Source: Antedon bifida (Eukaryota > Echinodermata > Crinoidea > Comatulida > Antedonidae). Taken from it: a stretch of DNA of 64,000 nt. The translations under genes were made by a program, and so were the position numbers. The stretch is taken from contig OY727102.1 in NCBI GenBank assembly GCA_963402885.1, positions 21,080,001 to 21,144,000 on the forward strand, read 5' to 3'. Within the stretch, counting starts at the first letter, position 1; the number at the start of each line of letters is the position of its first letter. Shown in pieces: positions 1-11,639 of this stretch. The notes under the pieces were generated by a model. That model saw only the letters and a list, made by a program, of their open reading frames with translations. It had not been told where the DNA came from and did not search any database.

Positions 1-152
1 AAAGATTATGTGCTGCTGTAGTGACTATGAGTGACTGCTTTAAAGAAATACTTATAAGAGGCAATTTACTTATTATGCACTTACATCTTTAGTTACCTCT
101 GATTTTTGTCTAATCTTGTCTTCACATGTTTCCATTTTTTTTCTTATTTTAG

Positions 153-254
153 GTTTTAATAAATTGTGTTCATTGCTGGCATGATATTCAAGAATACCAC
201 ACACTCTTTTTCTCAGACACTTTTAGTGAATATGTGCTGAACAGAAAAGCGCAG
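153..254 (+). CDS. RGS22: RGS22-like exon a (first in window)
   Basis: Acceptor ttcttattttag precedes the exon and donor gtcagt follows; 34 codons, phase 0 on both sides. It encodes the middle of the first RGS box (CVHCWHDIQEYHTLFF). Bases 1-152 show stops in all useful frames and read as intron. Confidence 0.85.
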
Positions 255-3200
255 GTCAGTGGCATATTATCACTATAATTTCGTTCAGAGGGCTCTCATT
301 TTATATTTTCGGAGACATTGTCTTCTACAAATATGTTACTTTTAATAACCATCATGATAGAATGTATTATGGTATTATGGTTTCATTTGAATCATCCAGG
401 CTCCATAACAAAATGATGGCGATCCTGAGATGATCTAATATCGGAGTTTTTTTGTATGTTTTTTGCCCTTTTTTTTAAAGTTGTTTTTTCTTATGTGATG
501 CAATTGATTTTGTTTCTGAAATAAAAGTAAATGAATAATACTTTCCCAGGATCAAGTTGGAAATGCATTATTTCAATATTAAATGTAGATTATCTCAGAT
601 TTTTGGATTAACTTTTGTTTTGTACATTCCAATAATCATTGTGAAAGGCATTTGATATGGAATGTTTTGTTAACTTAGTGTGTTTTATATTGAAGGCAAT
701 TTTTGGAAAGCATGTTGTTCCAAGTGGATATTATCACATAGGCTGCTCAAAAGAAATACAAGTACAAGTGCGACGGGAGATATCGCCACCATTTGAGGAG
801 CTGTTTGACAGAACTGAAGAGTATATTCTAGAGAAGCTGGCACAACCCTTTTCTGAAATGAAACAATCCGATCAACGTCTGTATGATAAGGTATGGGGAA
901 TATTTTAATATGCAAGGAATACTTATACCTGATTCACACACACAACACAAATATAACAAAAGTCATTACATAGATATCTCCTGAGATAATCCAAGTGTAC
1001 AGAGGTTTCACATACTAGTCAGGGTGTGAAGTAACTGCTTGTATGCACAGATACCAGTGTATTACAGTGAGACCTGTAAAGACTACCCACTTGTTCAGTC
1101 GGAGATTTTACATCGATGTTCAGAATAAGTATACTAATCTTTGGCTCATGTTAAATATATATTGTACCATCAAGATCATTTTTATCTTTATTATCAATTT
1201 TAAGAGCATTTTGTTGATTGATGAATGTTGGTTGCTATGGAAAAGCCACTCAAAACATACCAATCTAGAAATTCTGTTTCATCTTTATGTTTTCAATACA
1301 ACTAGCAGTGTTGCATCACTTTTTAAAATGTCAGAATATTGAAGGAAAATTAATAAAACCTAAAGATGTTTTTTTTTATGTATTAGTATTGAATTATAAC
1401 AATTATAAAAGTAATTATTTATTATTATTCTTTTTTTATTCATTTTTTTTAAGGCTCGCCCACCACAAGATGTTTTTTTTTTGTTTTCATCTTCCGGGAC
1501 ATCTGCCTTCAAACTCTGACCTCATATCATTTTTATTTTTCTTTGTACGTTATTATCTATTATGTCAGAGTCTGTAAATAAATGTTATGAAACTTGAAAA
1601 AAACTTGAATATTTATGTTTATTTGGTAATACTTAGATTCAGATGACACAAGAGGAAAGACGTGTTGAAACAAAGGAGTCTAGATACTTAAGACGGTTGC
1701 AGAGAAGAACTATGTTCAAAGAGGCAGGCATACACGTACAAACTCTTTATCTTTTTACCCTGTACTTTTGATTGAAAAGCATCGTTTTGCCATGTGTTTC
1801 ATTTAGTTTTAATCTTTAAAGTAAAGTTAAAGTAATTTTCTCATTTAAAAATCTGTTACTGAATTTTTACATCAAAGTTGTTATTAGTCATAAAAATGAA
1901 AACAATTACAGTAAATGTTTTAATGAATGATTTGTAATACTGTATTATCATAACTTGGATGAATGTAGGGTGTACACGGTCTTATCATACCCCTCACCAT
2001 AAAAAATAATAATAAAAAGTAAATCCATGCTCTGGTTTCCTGTTTAGGGACCACTGCCAGATCATATTCCGTTTAAAAAAAATAATAATTGGTAATTTTT
2101 GTTATTTCATGTAGAGAATTTCCACTCCAGATATTGGGCCTGAGGATGATGCTACTAAGCAAAGTGCTTACTACCAGTCACTCTGGGATAAAGTACCTCA
2201 GGAGTTCAAAGACTATGATTTCAACAAGCTAATTCACAACAGACTTGAGTTAGAGCACTTTAAGCAATTTCTTGGTACACATTTTAATTTGTTGTTACTA
2301 TTTTAAAATGTCATTTATTTAAGGGATTCACCTTTATATTGCTGGCAGACATCAGTCAATGGTGCATCCAGCTTAAACAATATAAATGATATTAAGTTTG
2401 AGCACTTAATACAAATGGAACTTAATGTTGTGAAAACTATCTTCTGCCCTGTATACCACAATGCAATGAATTATCAATACATTTATTTTGCAGATCATCC
2501 TGAATTTGTTTTTTCTAATTTAGGTTTTTTAACTGACAGTTTATCAGAAAAGAAACACTGTTATAACCATTTTTATTTATAAATTTCAGAGGAGAATTAT
2601 GCTGTTACAGACCTGTTATGTTGGATGGATATCGAGTCATTCCGACGTACATCACATATTGATAACCTCAGACGAGATAAAAAAGCGAAGGACATTAAGA
2701 TACGTTATTTGAACAAAAAGTATTTTTTTGGTTCTAACAGTCCTGCTACTCGTCAGCAACAACACTTGGTATGTAAATTGGTCATAAAATAAAGTAAAAC
2801 CCTTAATTAACAGGACACCTGCAAGACCTATAATGTGTACCCTTTATAGGGGTGTCCCCTGAAGTTTTGCATCTGAATGAGGTTGATCATGAAAGTGTCC
2901 TCTTAATTTGGGTGTCTCCTAAATAGGGTTGTCCTTTAAATAGTTTAAATTGTGTCTTACAATGGTTTTAATATATATATAGACAAGTTTTATTGTTTTT
3001 TGTTAAAAGCGTTATAAACAACATTATCTAAGATTGTATTTAAGCCATTAAGTATTTTTAAAATGATTTAATTTTGCACGATTCAGGTTATGCAAGCTGG
3101 CGGAGGCTGGGGAAAGATTCTATTGGATCGTCCGCCTACCCAGATCCTCATTGAGGCTCAGAAGTATGTCCAAGATAGAATTCAAAAGAAGTGGCTTCCC

Positions 3201-6200
3201 ATGTTCTTGGCAACAGATGGTTTCTATCAACGGATGAAGCCGCTATTAAAAATAGACGATGTTGTTGATGACCTCCTTCTGGCCAAGAAACAACGGTCAA
3301 TGGCTATTTATAAGGTAACTATAAGTTCCTAATAGACTCATCCATGACAGACATTTGTTGCTTGTATCATGGAGGCATAACATAGATTTCTTATCTTATA
3401 CAGTATCTTACCTGTATGAAATGTAACAATTAAAACTACTAATGATTAAATTATATAAAAAAAGAAACATTAAAATTGAAATTCAGTACAGTAACACTGG
3501 ACATTAATTTTGTGAAATTTCTATTAGCATATTATTGTATTTTACTTTATACTGTATACATTACAGAATCTTGATAAAAAAATATGTTTGTAATAAAGTT
3601 GGTACTGTGTGCTTACTTTTATATTTTACTGGTTTGAAAGGAAACAAAGAAAGGAACATTTTAATATACTTAATGAAATACTTTAAATGATTTCAAGAAG
3701 AATAGTGTTTTATTTTATTTTGATTATAATACCACATATTATTTTAATTATTATTATTTAATCATTATTGTAGCTTCTAGAAGGCAAGTGGGTATCATCC
3801 TCTCGTGAGATTATCGCTTTTCGTCATGCTATGCAGAATGCGGTCACTTGCAGTCAGCTTCGTAAATTTGTTTCATTGCGAGGTGATCATTTGGAGAATG
3901 ATATTTTATTTTGGTTGGAAGTACAGAAGTTCAAGGCAAGTGTTTATAGTTAAGACTAAAGCTCTGTCTACACTATCAAACTAGTTTGACAAAAAAAGTG
4001 TGATGTGCCTAAATATGGTAGTGATATTCCCAAATATGGTAGTGATACATCATCATGTCCATATATGAGCACATCACATTGTCATATGAAGTTTGATAGT
4101 GTAGACAGAGCTTAATTGTTTTGGTAGAGTTTTCAGAGGGTCCAGTATTATACAATTGTTACCTTATATAGACGCTCCAGTTTAAAGCTGGTAAAAAACA
4201 TAATTTTAATATGTTTTCTTCAACTAGGAAATGTACCACAACCACACTGAAGAATCCTTAATCCATCAAAAGATCCAGACAATCCTAGCTTGCTTCATCA
4301 ACTCAGAGATGCCGCCGTCCCTTCAGATTGATATCACTCCAGAACAAGCAGAGAAGCTACTGGATAAAAGGATGAGAGAGTTTGGACCATATGCTTTCCG
4401 AGAAGCCCAGGTATAACCAAACAATAATGAACAGTTGGCATCTTTTCATTTTAAAACACTCAAACATTTTGTTACTTGGCATAGAATAAAATGTTTGAAA
4501 AGCAATTTGCCAAGCAATTGTTTGTTTGCACGAATTTGTTTGTTTTTGCAAATAGATATATTGCTTGTGTCACAAAAGCTTAAGTTGTCTTTGTCGTCAA
4601 TATGGGCCAAACAATATTAACTAGCCCTCTGTCACTTTATATTTCGCTCTTAATTTATTTTTTTGTGTTTATTTTTTCAGATGACTGTGTTCCGTGTTCT
4701 GTACCCGCATTGGAATGAATTTCTCAAATATAAGAACACTGTTGCCGAAGAAAAACTCCTTTATGAACTAGAAAAGAAAAAGAAAAGGCAATTGAGGAAA
4801 GAGATGGAGAAGAAAAGGATACAACAAGATAAGGTAAGTGATTTATTCTAAGTGATCTATTCCACCAGCTCCCAGCTCTCTTTCTCTCAAACTAATTATA
4901 TCATTATAGTAACACCACCTCCCGGCTCTCTCTCAAACAAACCCATTATTGGTTCCAAAACACATGTCTATATTAATATGATGGACAAATAAAATATAAT
5001 ATGACTATGACTAGTTGTAAAGAAAACTGAAATGACAATCAACCATTTGTATTGTATAGGAATTTGCAAGAAAGGGTTACATATCAGAGTATGAGGATGA
5101 TCGTACCAGCAATGCATCGGCAACACAAACGTCAAAGAGTTTAAATGAGTTCTTTGAGGATAATTTTGATGATGGTATTCAGAAAGTGGAATGGAAATAC
5201 TCGCACTATGTATCAGCTATAGAGGATGAACAGGTTCGTCTTAATGGAGATGACAGAGCTTCCAGTATTCTATCAGGTATGTGTTACAGTTGTTGTACTT
5301 CACAAAAACACATTTCTTTTTCTGCATTGTGTGAGTTCATCTCACTTTTATTTCAATTCTCTGTTATGAATATATTGTATACAGTATATAATGTGTACAT
5401 TTGTGACAATTAAAGTAAGTTTTTAAAAAAGCAACAAAAAAAAGAGAAAGATTATCATTATTAAAGAATTGGCTGTTTTTATGCAAGATACACTTTTTGC
5501 CTCGTTTCACGAGGTTGTAATGGGCATTGACATTAGATTCCATCTTGATCTATGTGCCATAGACATAGACTTAACAATAATAGACTGAGAGCTTAAGCTA
5601 GTTGCACTATTTCCAACAATTTAAAGCATTTTTTGATAACTTTGTTAATAAAAAATCCAAATAGTTTGCACACATTGCACACCAAAATTCAGTCTCAAGT
5701 TTGTCTTCATGCATTCTAGTTGGTTACTATTTTCAAAAATCATGTGACGCAACGCAAGGTTATTGATCATCGCTTGTATGTCATTGCCAACAAAAGTGAA
5801 GATTTCAGAGCAAACTGGATATCAGTAAGCAACACCAAGCAACAACAAACAATACAAATTATGTCTAATTAAACATGAGGATTGCTATTGCTATAAAAAT
5901 CTAGCACACTACAATGTTTTTGAAAATGTTAATTGCCTAAGATGGCTAGTTATTATAGAATGTTTGTCTTAATAATATCTGTATATTTGTTTAGTACTCC
6001 ACAGTATAGCAGATGAAGAATCAAAACATTCTACTGACAGTACTGTTGAAAAAGAAAATGACAAAAATAGACAAAGTGAGTAATTGAGTCTGTTAATTAT
6101 ACATAACTGAAAATAAAATATTAAATATATATATGTATAATTTTCACCACCCACCACAATTCCCCAGCACAGATCATCATATTTTATCTGAATAAATATA

Positions 6201-6837
6201 TTTAATGCCTCGTCTGTTTATAACCTCTCGCTACGGCCTTGTATAGATTGAGCCTGGCGTATAGTTTATATAAATCAATGCTGTGAAGAGGAAATGTTAA
6301 TCATTTTCAAACGTTTTGCAACATATTTCAATATTGTTATTATTTATTGCCAACATTAAACACTTTTAACTATACTATACTTTTAACAGACAGACAGCCT
6401 AGAAATAAGTTAGTTAACAATTCACATTTATTTACTCATCGTTTATAAATATAAATGATGGCAAGGATACTGCATAGAAAATTTTACAATTCTGTTTTTG
6501 CATGACCCTTTTACATAAAAAACATATAACAATTTCAATGCCATATATACAGTGTTTATATAAATGTGTGATTTCTTTGTATATTATGTTTTATTATATT
6601 TTAATTTCATTTTTCTTTCGATTAAAAGCTAAATCTAGAAACAAAGGTGACACAAGGACTCAAAAATACAAAGATTCCATTAGAACAAAAAGAACGTCCA
6701 CAGCCAGTGAATCTATCATTAAGTCCACTACAGAGGGGTCAGTGAGGTCAGATAAAGTGAAGAAGCAGGTCCGAATGCAAGATAGACCAATGTCACGTGT
6801 AGGATCAGCCAGACAAAGGTCAAAGTTGAGTCACTGA
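153..6837 (+). CDS. RGS22: RGS22-like regulator of G-protein signalling, 3' part (12 exons)
   Basis: RGS domains bind activated G-alpha subunits and in many members speed GTP hydrolysis; RGS22 is a multi-RGS protein known mainly from testis and ciliated cells. Coding exons read here are 153-254, 696-890, 1643-1735, 2115-2274, 2590-2768, 3087-3314, 3774-3935, 4228-4410, 4681-4833, 5060-5276, 5995-6075 and 6629-6837. They join without phase conflict into 653 codons plus TGA. The N-terminus lies left of the window. Three RGS-like regions are visible: residues 1-90 (first helix missing, contains FEELFDRTEEYILEKL), about 175-300 (FKQFLEENYAVTDLLCWMDI) and about 340-450 (RKFVSLRGDHLENDILFWLE, then FREAQMTVFRVLYPHWNEF). 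A charged, coiled-coil-like stretch of Lys/Glu/Arg follows (about 452-485), then an acidic and finally a basic Ser/Thr-rich tail. Intron 7 holds a MITE and has a GC donor. RGS family membership is near certain; the RGS22 name rests on the triple-RGS architecture and remembered similarity. Confidence 0.92.
696..890 (+). CDS. RGS22: RGS22-like exon b
   Basis: 65 codons, phase 0/0, donor AAG|gtatgg. It carries the end of the first RGS box (FEELFDRTEEYILEKL). The acceptor is set at atattgaag before 696; a second in-frame AG at 709-710 would shorten the exon by five codons, so the left edge is less certain than the right. Confidence 0.82.
1643..1735 (+). CDS. RGS22: RGS22-like exon c
   Basis: 31 codons, strongly basic (RRLQRRTMFKEAG). 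Acceptor agattcag. The donor is CAC|gtacaa, weak but the only GT that keeps phase 0 for the next exon; a GC at 1728 would break the frame. Confidence 0.75.
2115..2274 (+). CDS. RGS22: RGS22-like exon d
   Basis: Acceptor atttcatgtag, donor CTTG|gtacac, exit phase 1. It links RGS boxes one and two and starts the second box (EHFKQFLE). Confidence 0.85.
2590..2768 (+). CDS. RGS22: RGS22-like exon e
   Basis: Acceptor aaatttcag, donor TTG|gtatgt. It enters in phase 1, completing a Glu codon, and leaves in phase 0. Contains NYAVTDLLCWMDIESFRR, the central helix of the second RGS box. Confidence 0.9.
3087..3314 (+). CDS. RGS22: RGS22-like exon f
   Basis: 76 codons between acceptor cacgattcag and donor AAG|gtaact, phase 0/0. 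Carries the C-terminal helices of the second RGS box, including IEAQKYVQDRIQKKWLPMFL. Confidence 0.9.
3774..3935 (+). CDS. RGS22: RGS22-like exon g (GC donor)
   Basis: 54 codons, phase 0/0, acceptor atcattattgtag. The donor is AAG|GCAAGT, a textbook GC-AG intron start. Encodes the first helices of the third RGS box (LRKFVSLRGDHLENDILFWL). Confidence 0.88.
3960..4112 (+). mobile_element. MITE copy 1 (in RGS22-like intron)
   Basis: A 153-bp element with terminal inverted repeats beginning AGCTCTGTCTACACTATCAA, flanked by TAA at 3957-3959 and 4113-4115. It has no coding capacity and carries two copies of an internal AAATATGGTAGTGATA unit. TIRs with a short AT target duplication mark a non-autonomous DNA transposon. 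Confidence 0.85.
4228..4410 (+). CDS. RGS22: RGS22-like exon h
   Basis: 61 codons, phase 0/0, acceptor ttttcttcaactag, donor CAG|gtataa. Middle of the third RGS box (ITPEQAEKLLDKRMREFG, then PYAFREAQ). Confidence 0.9.
4681..4833 (+). CDS. RGS22: RGS22-like exon i
   Basis: 51 codons, acceptor tattttttcag, donor AAG|gtaagt, phase 0/0. It completes the third RGS box (FRVLYPHWNEFLKYK) and continues into a Lys/Glu-rich helix likely to form a coiled coil. Confidence 0.9.
5060..5276 (+). CDS. RGS22: RGS22-like exon j
   Basis: Acceptor tgtattgtatag, donor TCAG|gtatgt, exit phase 1. Encodes an acidic linker (SLNEFFEDNFDDGIQK) after the third RGS box. Confidence 0.88.
5995..6075 (+). CDS. RGS22: RGS22-like exon k
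   Basis: A short 81-base exon, phase 1/1, acceptor atatttgtttag, donor CAAA|gtgagt. Encodes a hydrophilic Ser/Lys/Glu linker (ADEESKHSTDSTVEKEN). Confidence 0.75.
6629..6837 (+). CDS. RGS22: RGS22-like terminal exon
   Basis: Acceptor tttttctttcgattaaaag; enters in phase 1 and runs to TGA at 6835-6837. Encodes a basic Ser/Thr-rich tail (GDTRTQKYKDSIRTKRTSTA) ending RQRSKLSH, probably disordered. Confidence 0.85.
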
Positions 6838-7253
6838 AGAAAAAAAAACGGGCAAAAATGACCAACTTCATGTGTAAGATGGGCTATACAACAGTCAATG
6901 TTGCGTCACTGGAAAAAGAAATGGATTTGAATGCAAAAATGGCCAAACATCACAAATTATTAGTATAATCGTCTATAAAAGGTCAAAGTTGAGTTACTGA
7001 AAAAGAGGAAAACATCTAATAGTTACACTAAATTAGGCTGAGTAAGATGGGAAACCCATACCTATACTTAGTAGTACTAGGTAGTACCCCCAACATATAA
7101 ATTCAATGTGGGTTACAAAACTTATTGATAATACTGACATTGATTATGATTGATTATAATGCATAATTATTATTATTATTACATGTTGCCAAAGATATTA
7201 AGTTACAAAAATTAACGTGTTATGAAGGAATAGTCATAAACCTAGCTTTACTA

Positions 7254-7405
7254 AGCCTTGTCTACACTATCAAACTTTATGTGACAAAAAAATATGATGT
7301 GCCCATATATGACATGATGATGTCATATCACTGCCATATTTAAGCATACCACTACCACATTTGGGCACATCACTGTCAAACTAGTTTGATAGTGTAGACA
7401 GAGCT
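7254..7405 (-). mobile_element. MITE copy 2
   Basis: Same family as the element at 3960 but in the opposite orientation, 152 bp. Flanks are CTA (left) and TTA (right), a target duplication with one mismatch. It lies just downstream of the RGS22-like stop codon, probably in or near the 3' UTR. Confidence 0.82.
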
Positions 7406-7515
7406 TTAAGTTGTAATATAATTTATAATTGTTTCATTGTGCCAGCAGAGCAACAAGACTAATTTTCTTAGCAATATAATCATGCTATTGTTTGTGCTTG
7501 TAAATTTAAGAATCA

Positions 7516-7568
7516 AATAAATTAATATGATAGATTTTAATTCTGAGCTTTCCTGAGAACAAAATAAA
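7516..7568 (+). terminator. Candidate poly(A) signals of the RGS22-like gene
   Basis: AATAAA occurs at 7516-7521 and 7563-7568, about 0.7 kb after the stop codon and just past a MITE. In such AT-rich DNA the hexamer is common, so this is only a reasonable guess at the transcript end. Confidence 0.3.
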
Positions 7569-8184
7569 TATATTACAGTCTATTATATGCTTGTAAATGT
7601 AATGCATTCAATGATGTACACCAGGAGTCGACAATTATTAGCATTCGAACAAAACTTTTTAAAGTTTTTTATGGATCAAATGTTTCAGAGTTGATTTTTA
7701 TATATACAGTAAAAGTAAATAAATAAGCCTCAGAATATTGAAACAAATGCTTAAAATGTTAACTTAAGTCATTCTTCTCAAACTAATTAAACCTTGATTG
7801 ATTGTATTTTGTGAAAGAGGACGTCCCAGACACCTTTCAAGAACAAGATTCTAGTATATATGTTAATGCCTTCTTTTATCTTTCAAAAAAAGGATAGGTT
7901 GACTTTTAATTCATCCCTGGACATTTAGATTAGATTTTATTTCATCAGTTATTCATCATCATTAACTCATGTTATTTATTATAATGAAACAAATACCAAA
8001 TAGAAATGACTACAACTTTTATAGTGTGTGCTTAGAAATGCTCTTTTATATCTGTTTTGAATTTTTATTTACATTCCAATGTGTTCTGCTGTAAATAATA
8101 AATATATTGATATATAAACGGTAGATTTGTTGTTTTTATTTTGTGCTTTTATCAATTTTATCAAAGACATGACATTGTTAATGT

Positions 8185-8425
8185 TATGACCAAGAATGTT
8201 CTGGTGGTAGAACAAGTCTTCTCGGATAAGGACTATAAACCGTAGGTCCAGTGTACACATCTGGCTCATGTGCACTTTAAAGAACCTAGTACATCTTTTG
8301 AGACGAGTAGGGGGTTACTCCGGTGTACTAGTTCACACACAGCCCCTGTCACAAACTCATCATATATACACTTGGGCCTCTGGGAGAACAGTCTTGGACT
8401 GAAGAGGCTACCCAGTATAAGGAAT
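8185..8425 (+). mobile_element. SINE-like dispersed repeat relic
   Basis: A patch of balanced composition starting near GTTCTGGTGGTAGAACAAG and continuing through TAAACCGTAGGTCCAGTGTA to an A-rich AATAAATAAATTT end. The opening motif recurs on the - strand at 38395-38600. Its composition, A-rich tail and recurrence suggest a SINE-type insertion; family not identified. Confidence 0.45.
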
Positions 8426-9297
8426 AAATAAATTTAAGAAAGACGAGGGGACAGTGATGACAGTGGTGGAAACATGACGATTTATAACACTGATTGTAAT
8501 ATTCTCTGAGATTGTTACAGTGCGGAGTTTTCGATCATCTCTGGGTGGTTTGACTCCGTCCAGTATTTCACTACACTCTTGGGCTAATTCATAAATACTG
8601 GTAAAATGATTTACACGATAATGTGCAGTGAAATTTACCAACTGTTCTCATTACAGGATGCCTCTTACTTACGGAAACGGTAATCTTACGTGATATCGTG
8701 AGTAAATTTCTATTGGTTGAAAGTTTTAATTTTATTGATGTACAGGGGGCGTACTCACATTTATCTATACAATCATTCGAGGAAGCCGAAGTACAAAAAA
8801 ATAATAAAAACCTCGAAAAGAAGCCCTTTCCTTGGTCATTTAAAGTACAGTACTCTCGAAAAGAAGCCTATCTCGAAGTACACTGGGTTGCTTTTTCAAT
8901 ATATACTCTTTATATATCAAAGGAAAAAAGGAGATTTATGGCAGATAAGTTAAGTTGCAGATATAATGTATGATCGAGTTTAATGCCATACAACTTTGTT
9001 TGTGATTTAAAAAGTACTATCACTGTACCGGTCTAAAATTATATATTCTTAAAAACATATTTTTTTAGCTATTTTATTAGTTTGGAATTTCAGAAAATCT
9101 ATAACATTTAAGGATTGAATATTTTCTGACGTGAAATATTACTTTACGCAGGTCCAAGACCTGACATTTCAATCCTCTAAATATTTCTCTTCCAAAACAA
9201 AAGAAAGCAATATTCGTTTTACATTTTAAAAAAAATATCCGTAGAGGTTCGAACCGGACCCAATCTAGAGCTGAGAGCACTCAAAACTGAGAGTGTT
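8426..9297. repeat. Entry to the 9-13 kb repeat complex
   Basis: Contains the motif CTCGAAAAGAAGCC twice (near 8813 and 8859), a diverged copy of the ATGCCATACAACTTT block (8980) and a partial tRNA-like - strand module (9240-9290), all of which recur in the following units. No gene seen; the open frames here are carried by repeated sequence. Confidence 0.5.
9240..9290 (-). repeat. Partial tRNA-like module
   Basis: Read on the - strand this has a B-box-like GGTTCGAACC and the following block shared with the modules at 10062, 11882 and 12136. The A-box half is lost: after ACTCAAA the sequence diverges. Confidence 0.45.
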
Positions 9298-9818
9298 CTA
9301 GACCAAATTTCGAGGCTGGGCTAGGCAGTTTTTGAAGTCGAGTTTTTAAAGTAGAAAACCCCACCTACAATTTTGAACTTCTTATTTAATTACATATTTC
9401 AATGAATAGGTGCACTTTCCGGGGACAAGCTCTATTGTCCTGATGAGTCTTAGTTTGTTTCATATAATTTCAAATCATGTAAAGTTTTTTCGGCCGGGAA
9501 CCTAGCAGTTTTATTTTTCAAAATTGTCTTTGCTCATCCCCAACCATCGTAGGGTACTGAAGACTCTTATATATTTTGTTTCAAAATAATAGATGTCATT
9601 TCTGGGGACCTTACAGCTCTATTTTAAACAGTTTGGTATGCCGTGCGTTGTCATGCAAATGAGTTTGTGCATTTGTAATGGGGAAGATGGTGCATTGTTA
9701 ATCATTCGCGGTCAACACGCCACTCAATTTATTAGAAGATTGTTCAAATCATGTAAATAAAACATTTTTTCGTGCGGAAACCTAGCAGTTCCCCTCTTTT
9801 AGTTTGCAAAAGTAATCT

Positions 9819-9894
9819 CGAAAAGAACTCCATGTGGAAAAAGAAGCCCACCTAACTGTACTAAAAAATGAAGGAGCACATGGGCTTCTTTTCG
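9819..9894. repeat. Foldback (inverted repeat) in unit 1
   Basis: The arm at 9819-9836 (CGAAAAGAACTCCATGTG) is the reverse complement of 9877-9894 at 16 of 18 positions, separated by a 40-base loop. The same foldback recurs in unit 2. Confidence 0.7.
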
Positions 9895-10061
9895 CGGTTT
9901 TATGGCAGTCTAATGGAAAAATGAATGCCATACAACTTTATTTATGATTTTAAAAAAGGTTCACTTGTTTAGGCCTGACATTTTCAACCCTCTAAATATC
10001 TGTCAAAATAAAAGAAAAACAATATTAATTTTCCATAAAAAAAAATATATATATATATATC

Positions 10062-10137
10062 CGTAGATGTTCGAACCGGGCCCAATCTAGAGCTGAGAGC
10101 ACTCAAACCTGAGCATCAACCGTTACGCCACGACGTA
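10062..10137 (-). repeat. tRNA-like module with A and B boxes, - strand
   Basis: On the - strand: A-box-like TGGCGTAACGGTT (10130-10118), then B-box-like GGTTCGAAC (10077-10069), about 45 bases apart as in a tRNA. The 3' half of the T stem does not pair well, so this is a tRNA-derived relic, not a working tRNA gene. It faces the + strand module at 10233. Confidence 0.55.
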
Positions 10138-10232
10138 CTTGACTTAACAACTGATAATAGTCTATTTATACGTGTATTACGCAATGCATCATTACGTCAT
10201 AAGTATCATATTAACCTTCCCAAAACCAAAAT

Positions 10233-10500
10233 GATCAGTTAGCTCAGTCGCCTGAGCGTCGTGTTAACACACGTATGTCGTGGGTTCGATTCCCACGCTG
10301 GTCGGTGGAATAGAGTTAAGGCTATGCGAGCCACTGTGTTTGGGGTTCACAGATCATACGTCCCCCTTTCCACCACACATCATGAGGCGACAACATCAAT
10401 GCATCTGGTGATGTGCTGGAAACGACCCCAAAAGGCTGTGGCAGGGCCTTAGTGCTGAGGCAGGGAGAGCACATTTAACATCTTTTTTTTTATTAAATTT
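10233..10500 (+). mobile_element. tRNA-derived SINE, copy 1
   Basis: The head at 10233-10303 folds partly as a tRNA: acceptor GATCAGT pairs with GCTGGTC using G-U wobbles, D stem GCTC/GAGC, T arm GTGGG-TTCGATT-CCCAC. The A box is TAGCTCAGTCGCC and the B box GGTTCGATTCC. The anticodon stem does not form a normal 5+7+5 arm. A body of about 170 bases with balanced composition follows, ending in a T run near 10481 that could end Pol III transcription. Confidence 0.65.
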
Positions 10501-11639
10501 TTTTTCAACCTGTATTCAATCTCGTAAATTTTATGTTTGGCGCCCTCAATTTTAAAAGAAATTAATAATTCTCTTCGTTACGTATTTAGAATGGAATTTA
10601 TCGCTGGAGTACGAAGCCGTTCGGTATGCCGTGCGTTGTTATGCAAATGAGTTTATACAGGTGTAGTGGGAAAGATGGTATTGTTAGTCATTCGCGATCA
10701 ACACGCCACACTGTTAAATTTTTATTTTATTAATCAATGTTACTACATTGCTAGCGAAATATCCGATTCATGCAAGATATTGTATTATATAATGTTATGA
10801 ATAATCGTTTATGGTAGTTGGTGTGTATGGCTGCACCGTTCGAGAATAAACATGTTTTAAACAGATAGTTTGTCTCCGATGGTTTTTGTATGGGGTTAAT
10901 GGGGAGTGAAATAAGATAAAATTTAGAACATTTGCAAAGATGCCGATGTCTAGACCAACTTCTAAACTTAAACTAATTCCGCCGTTGGGCTAGGCCTTAG
11001 GCATATACGAAGTCGAGTTTTTTAAGTAGAAAACCCCACCTAACATTTTGAAGTCGATCTGGATAGTTGACATTTTAACATTATCATAATTATCATAGGC
11101 GATTATGTATAATAATAAGTATAAGTGCAATTCTGGGGACTTAGATCTATTTTCATTCTTAGCTCTGCCCCAACCGCGGTGGGCTAGTACTGGAGACTTC
11201 TTATTTAATTTCATATTTCAATGAATAGGTGCACTTTCCGGGGACAAGCTCTATTGTCCTGGTGAGTCTTAGTTTGTTTCATATAATTTCAAATCATGTA
11301 AAGTTTTTTCGGCCGGGAACCTAGCAGTTCTATTTTTCAAAATTGTCTTTGCTCATCCCCAACCATGGTGGGGTACTGAAGACTCTTATACATTTTGTTT
11401 CAATAGATGTCATTTCCGGGGACGTTGCAGCTCTATTTTAAACAGTTTGGTATGCCGTGCGTTGTCATGCAAATGAGTTTGTGCATTTGTAATGGGGAAG
11501 ATGGTGCATTGTTAATCATTCGCGGTCAACACGCCACTCACTGTTAAATTTATTAGAAGATTGTTCAAATCATGTAAATAAAACATTTTTTCGTGCGGAA
11601 ACCTAGCAGTTCCCCTCTTTTAGTTTGCAAAAGTAATCT

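Larger units (their letters stand above)
9298..10949. repeat. Long repeat, unit 1 (about 1.65 kb)
   Basis: Starts at TCTAGACCAA and aligns by eye with the sequence from 10950 for most of its length (corresponding points at 9378 and 11197 lie 1819 bases apart). In order it contains: several TTYCGGGGAC...AGCTCTATT sub-repeats, a block with ATGCAAATGAG, a foldback (9819-9894), a - strand tRNA-like module (10062-10137), a + strand tRNA-like SINE (10233-10500), and a second ATGCAAATGAG block (10623). No protein-coding gene was recognised. Confidence 0.75.

Noticed and set aside
1..152. An additional RGS22 exon at the left edge
   Set aside because: Frames compatible with the next exon contain stops and there is no donor; read as intron.
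1043..1577. Overlapping frames of 96-99 codons between RGS22 exons
   Set aside because: They lie in an intron bounded by supported exons and are rich in Phe/Tyr/Ile from T-runs.
8408..8641. 77-codon - strand frame
   Set aside because: It overlaps the end of a SINE-like relic and repeat-complex border; no domain or splice support.
10233..10303. Functional tRNA gene
   Set aside because: Acceptor, D and T arms can form, but the anticodon arm cannot make a normal five-pair stem with a seven-base loop, and it is followed by a SINE body.
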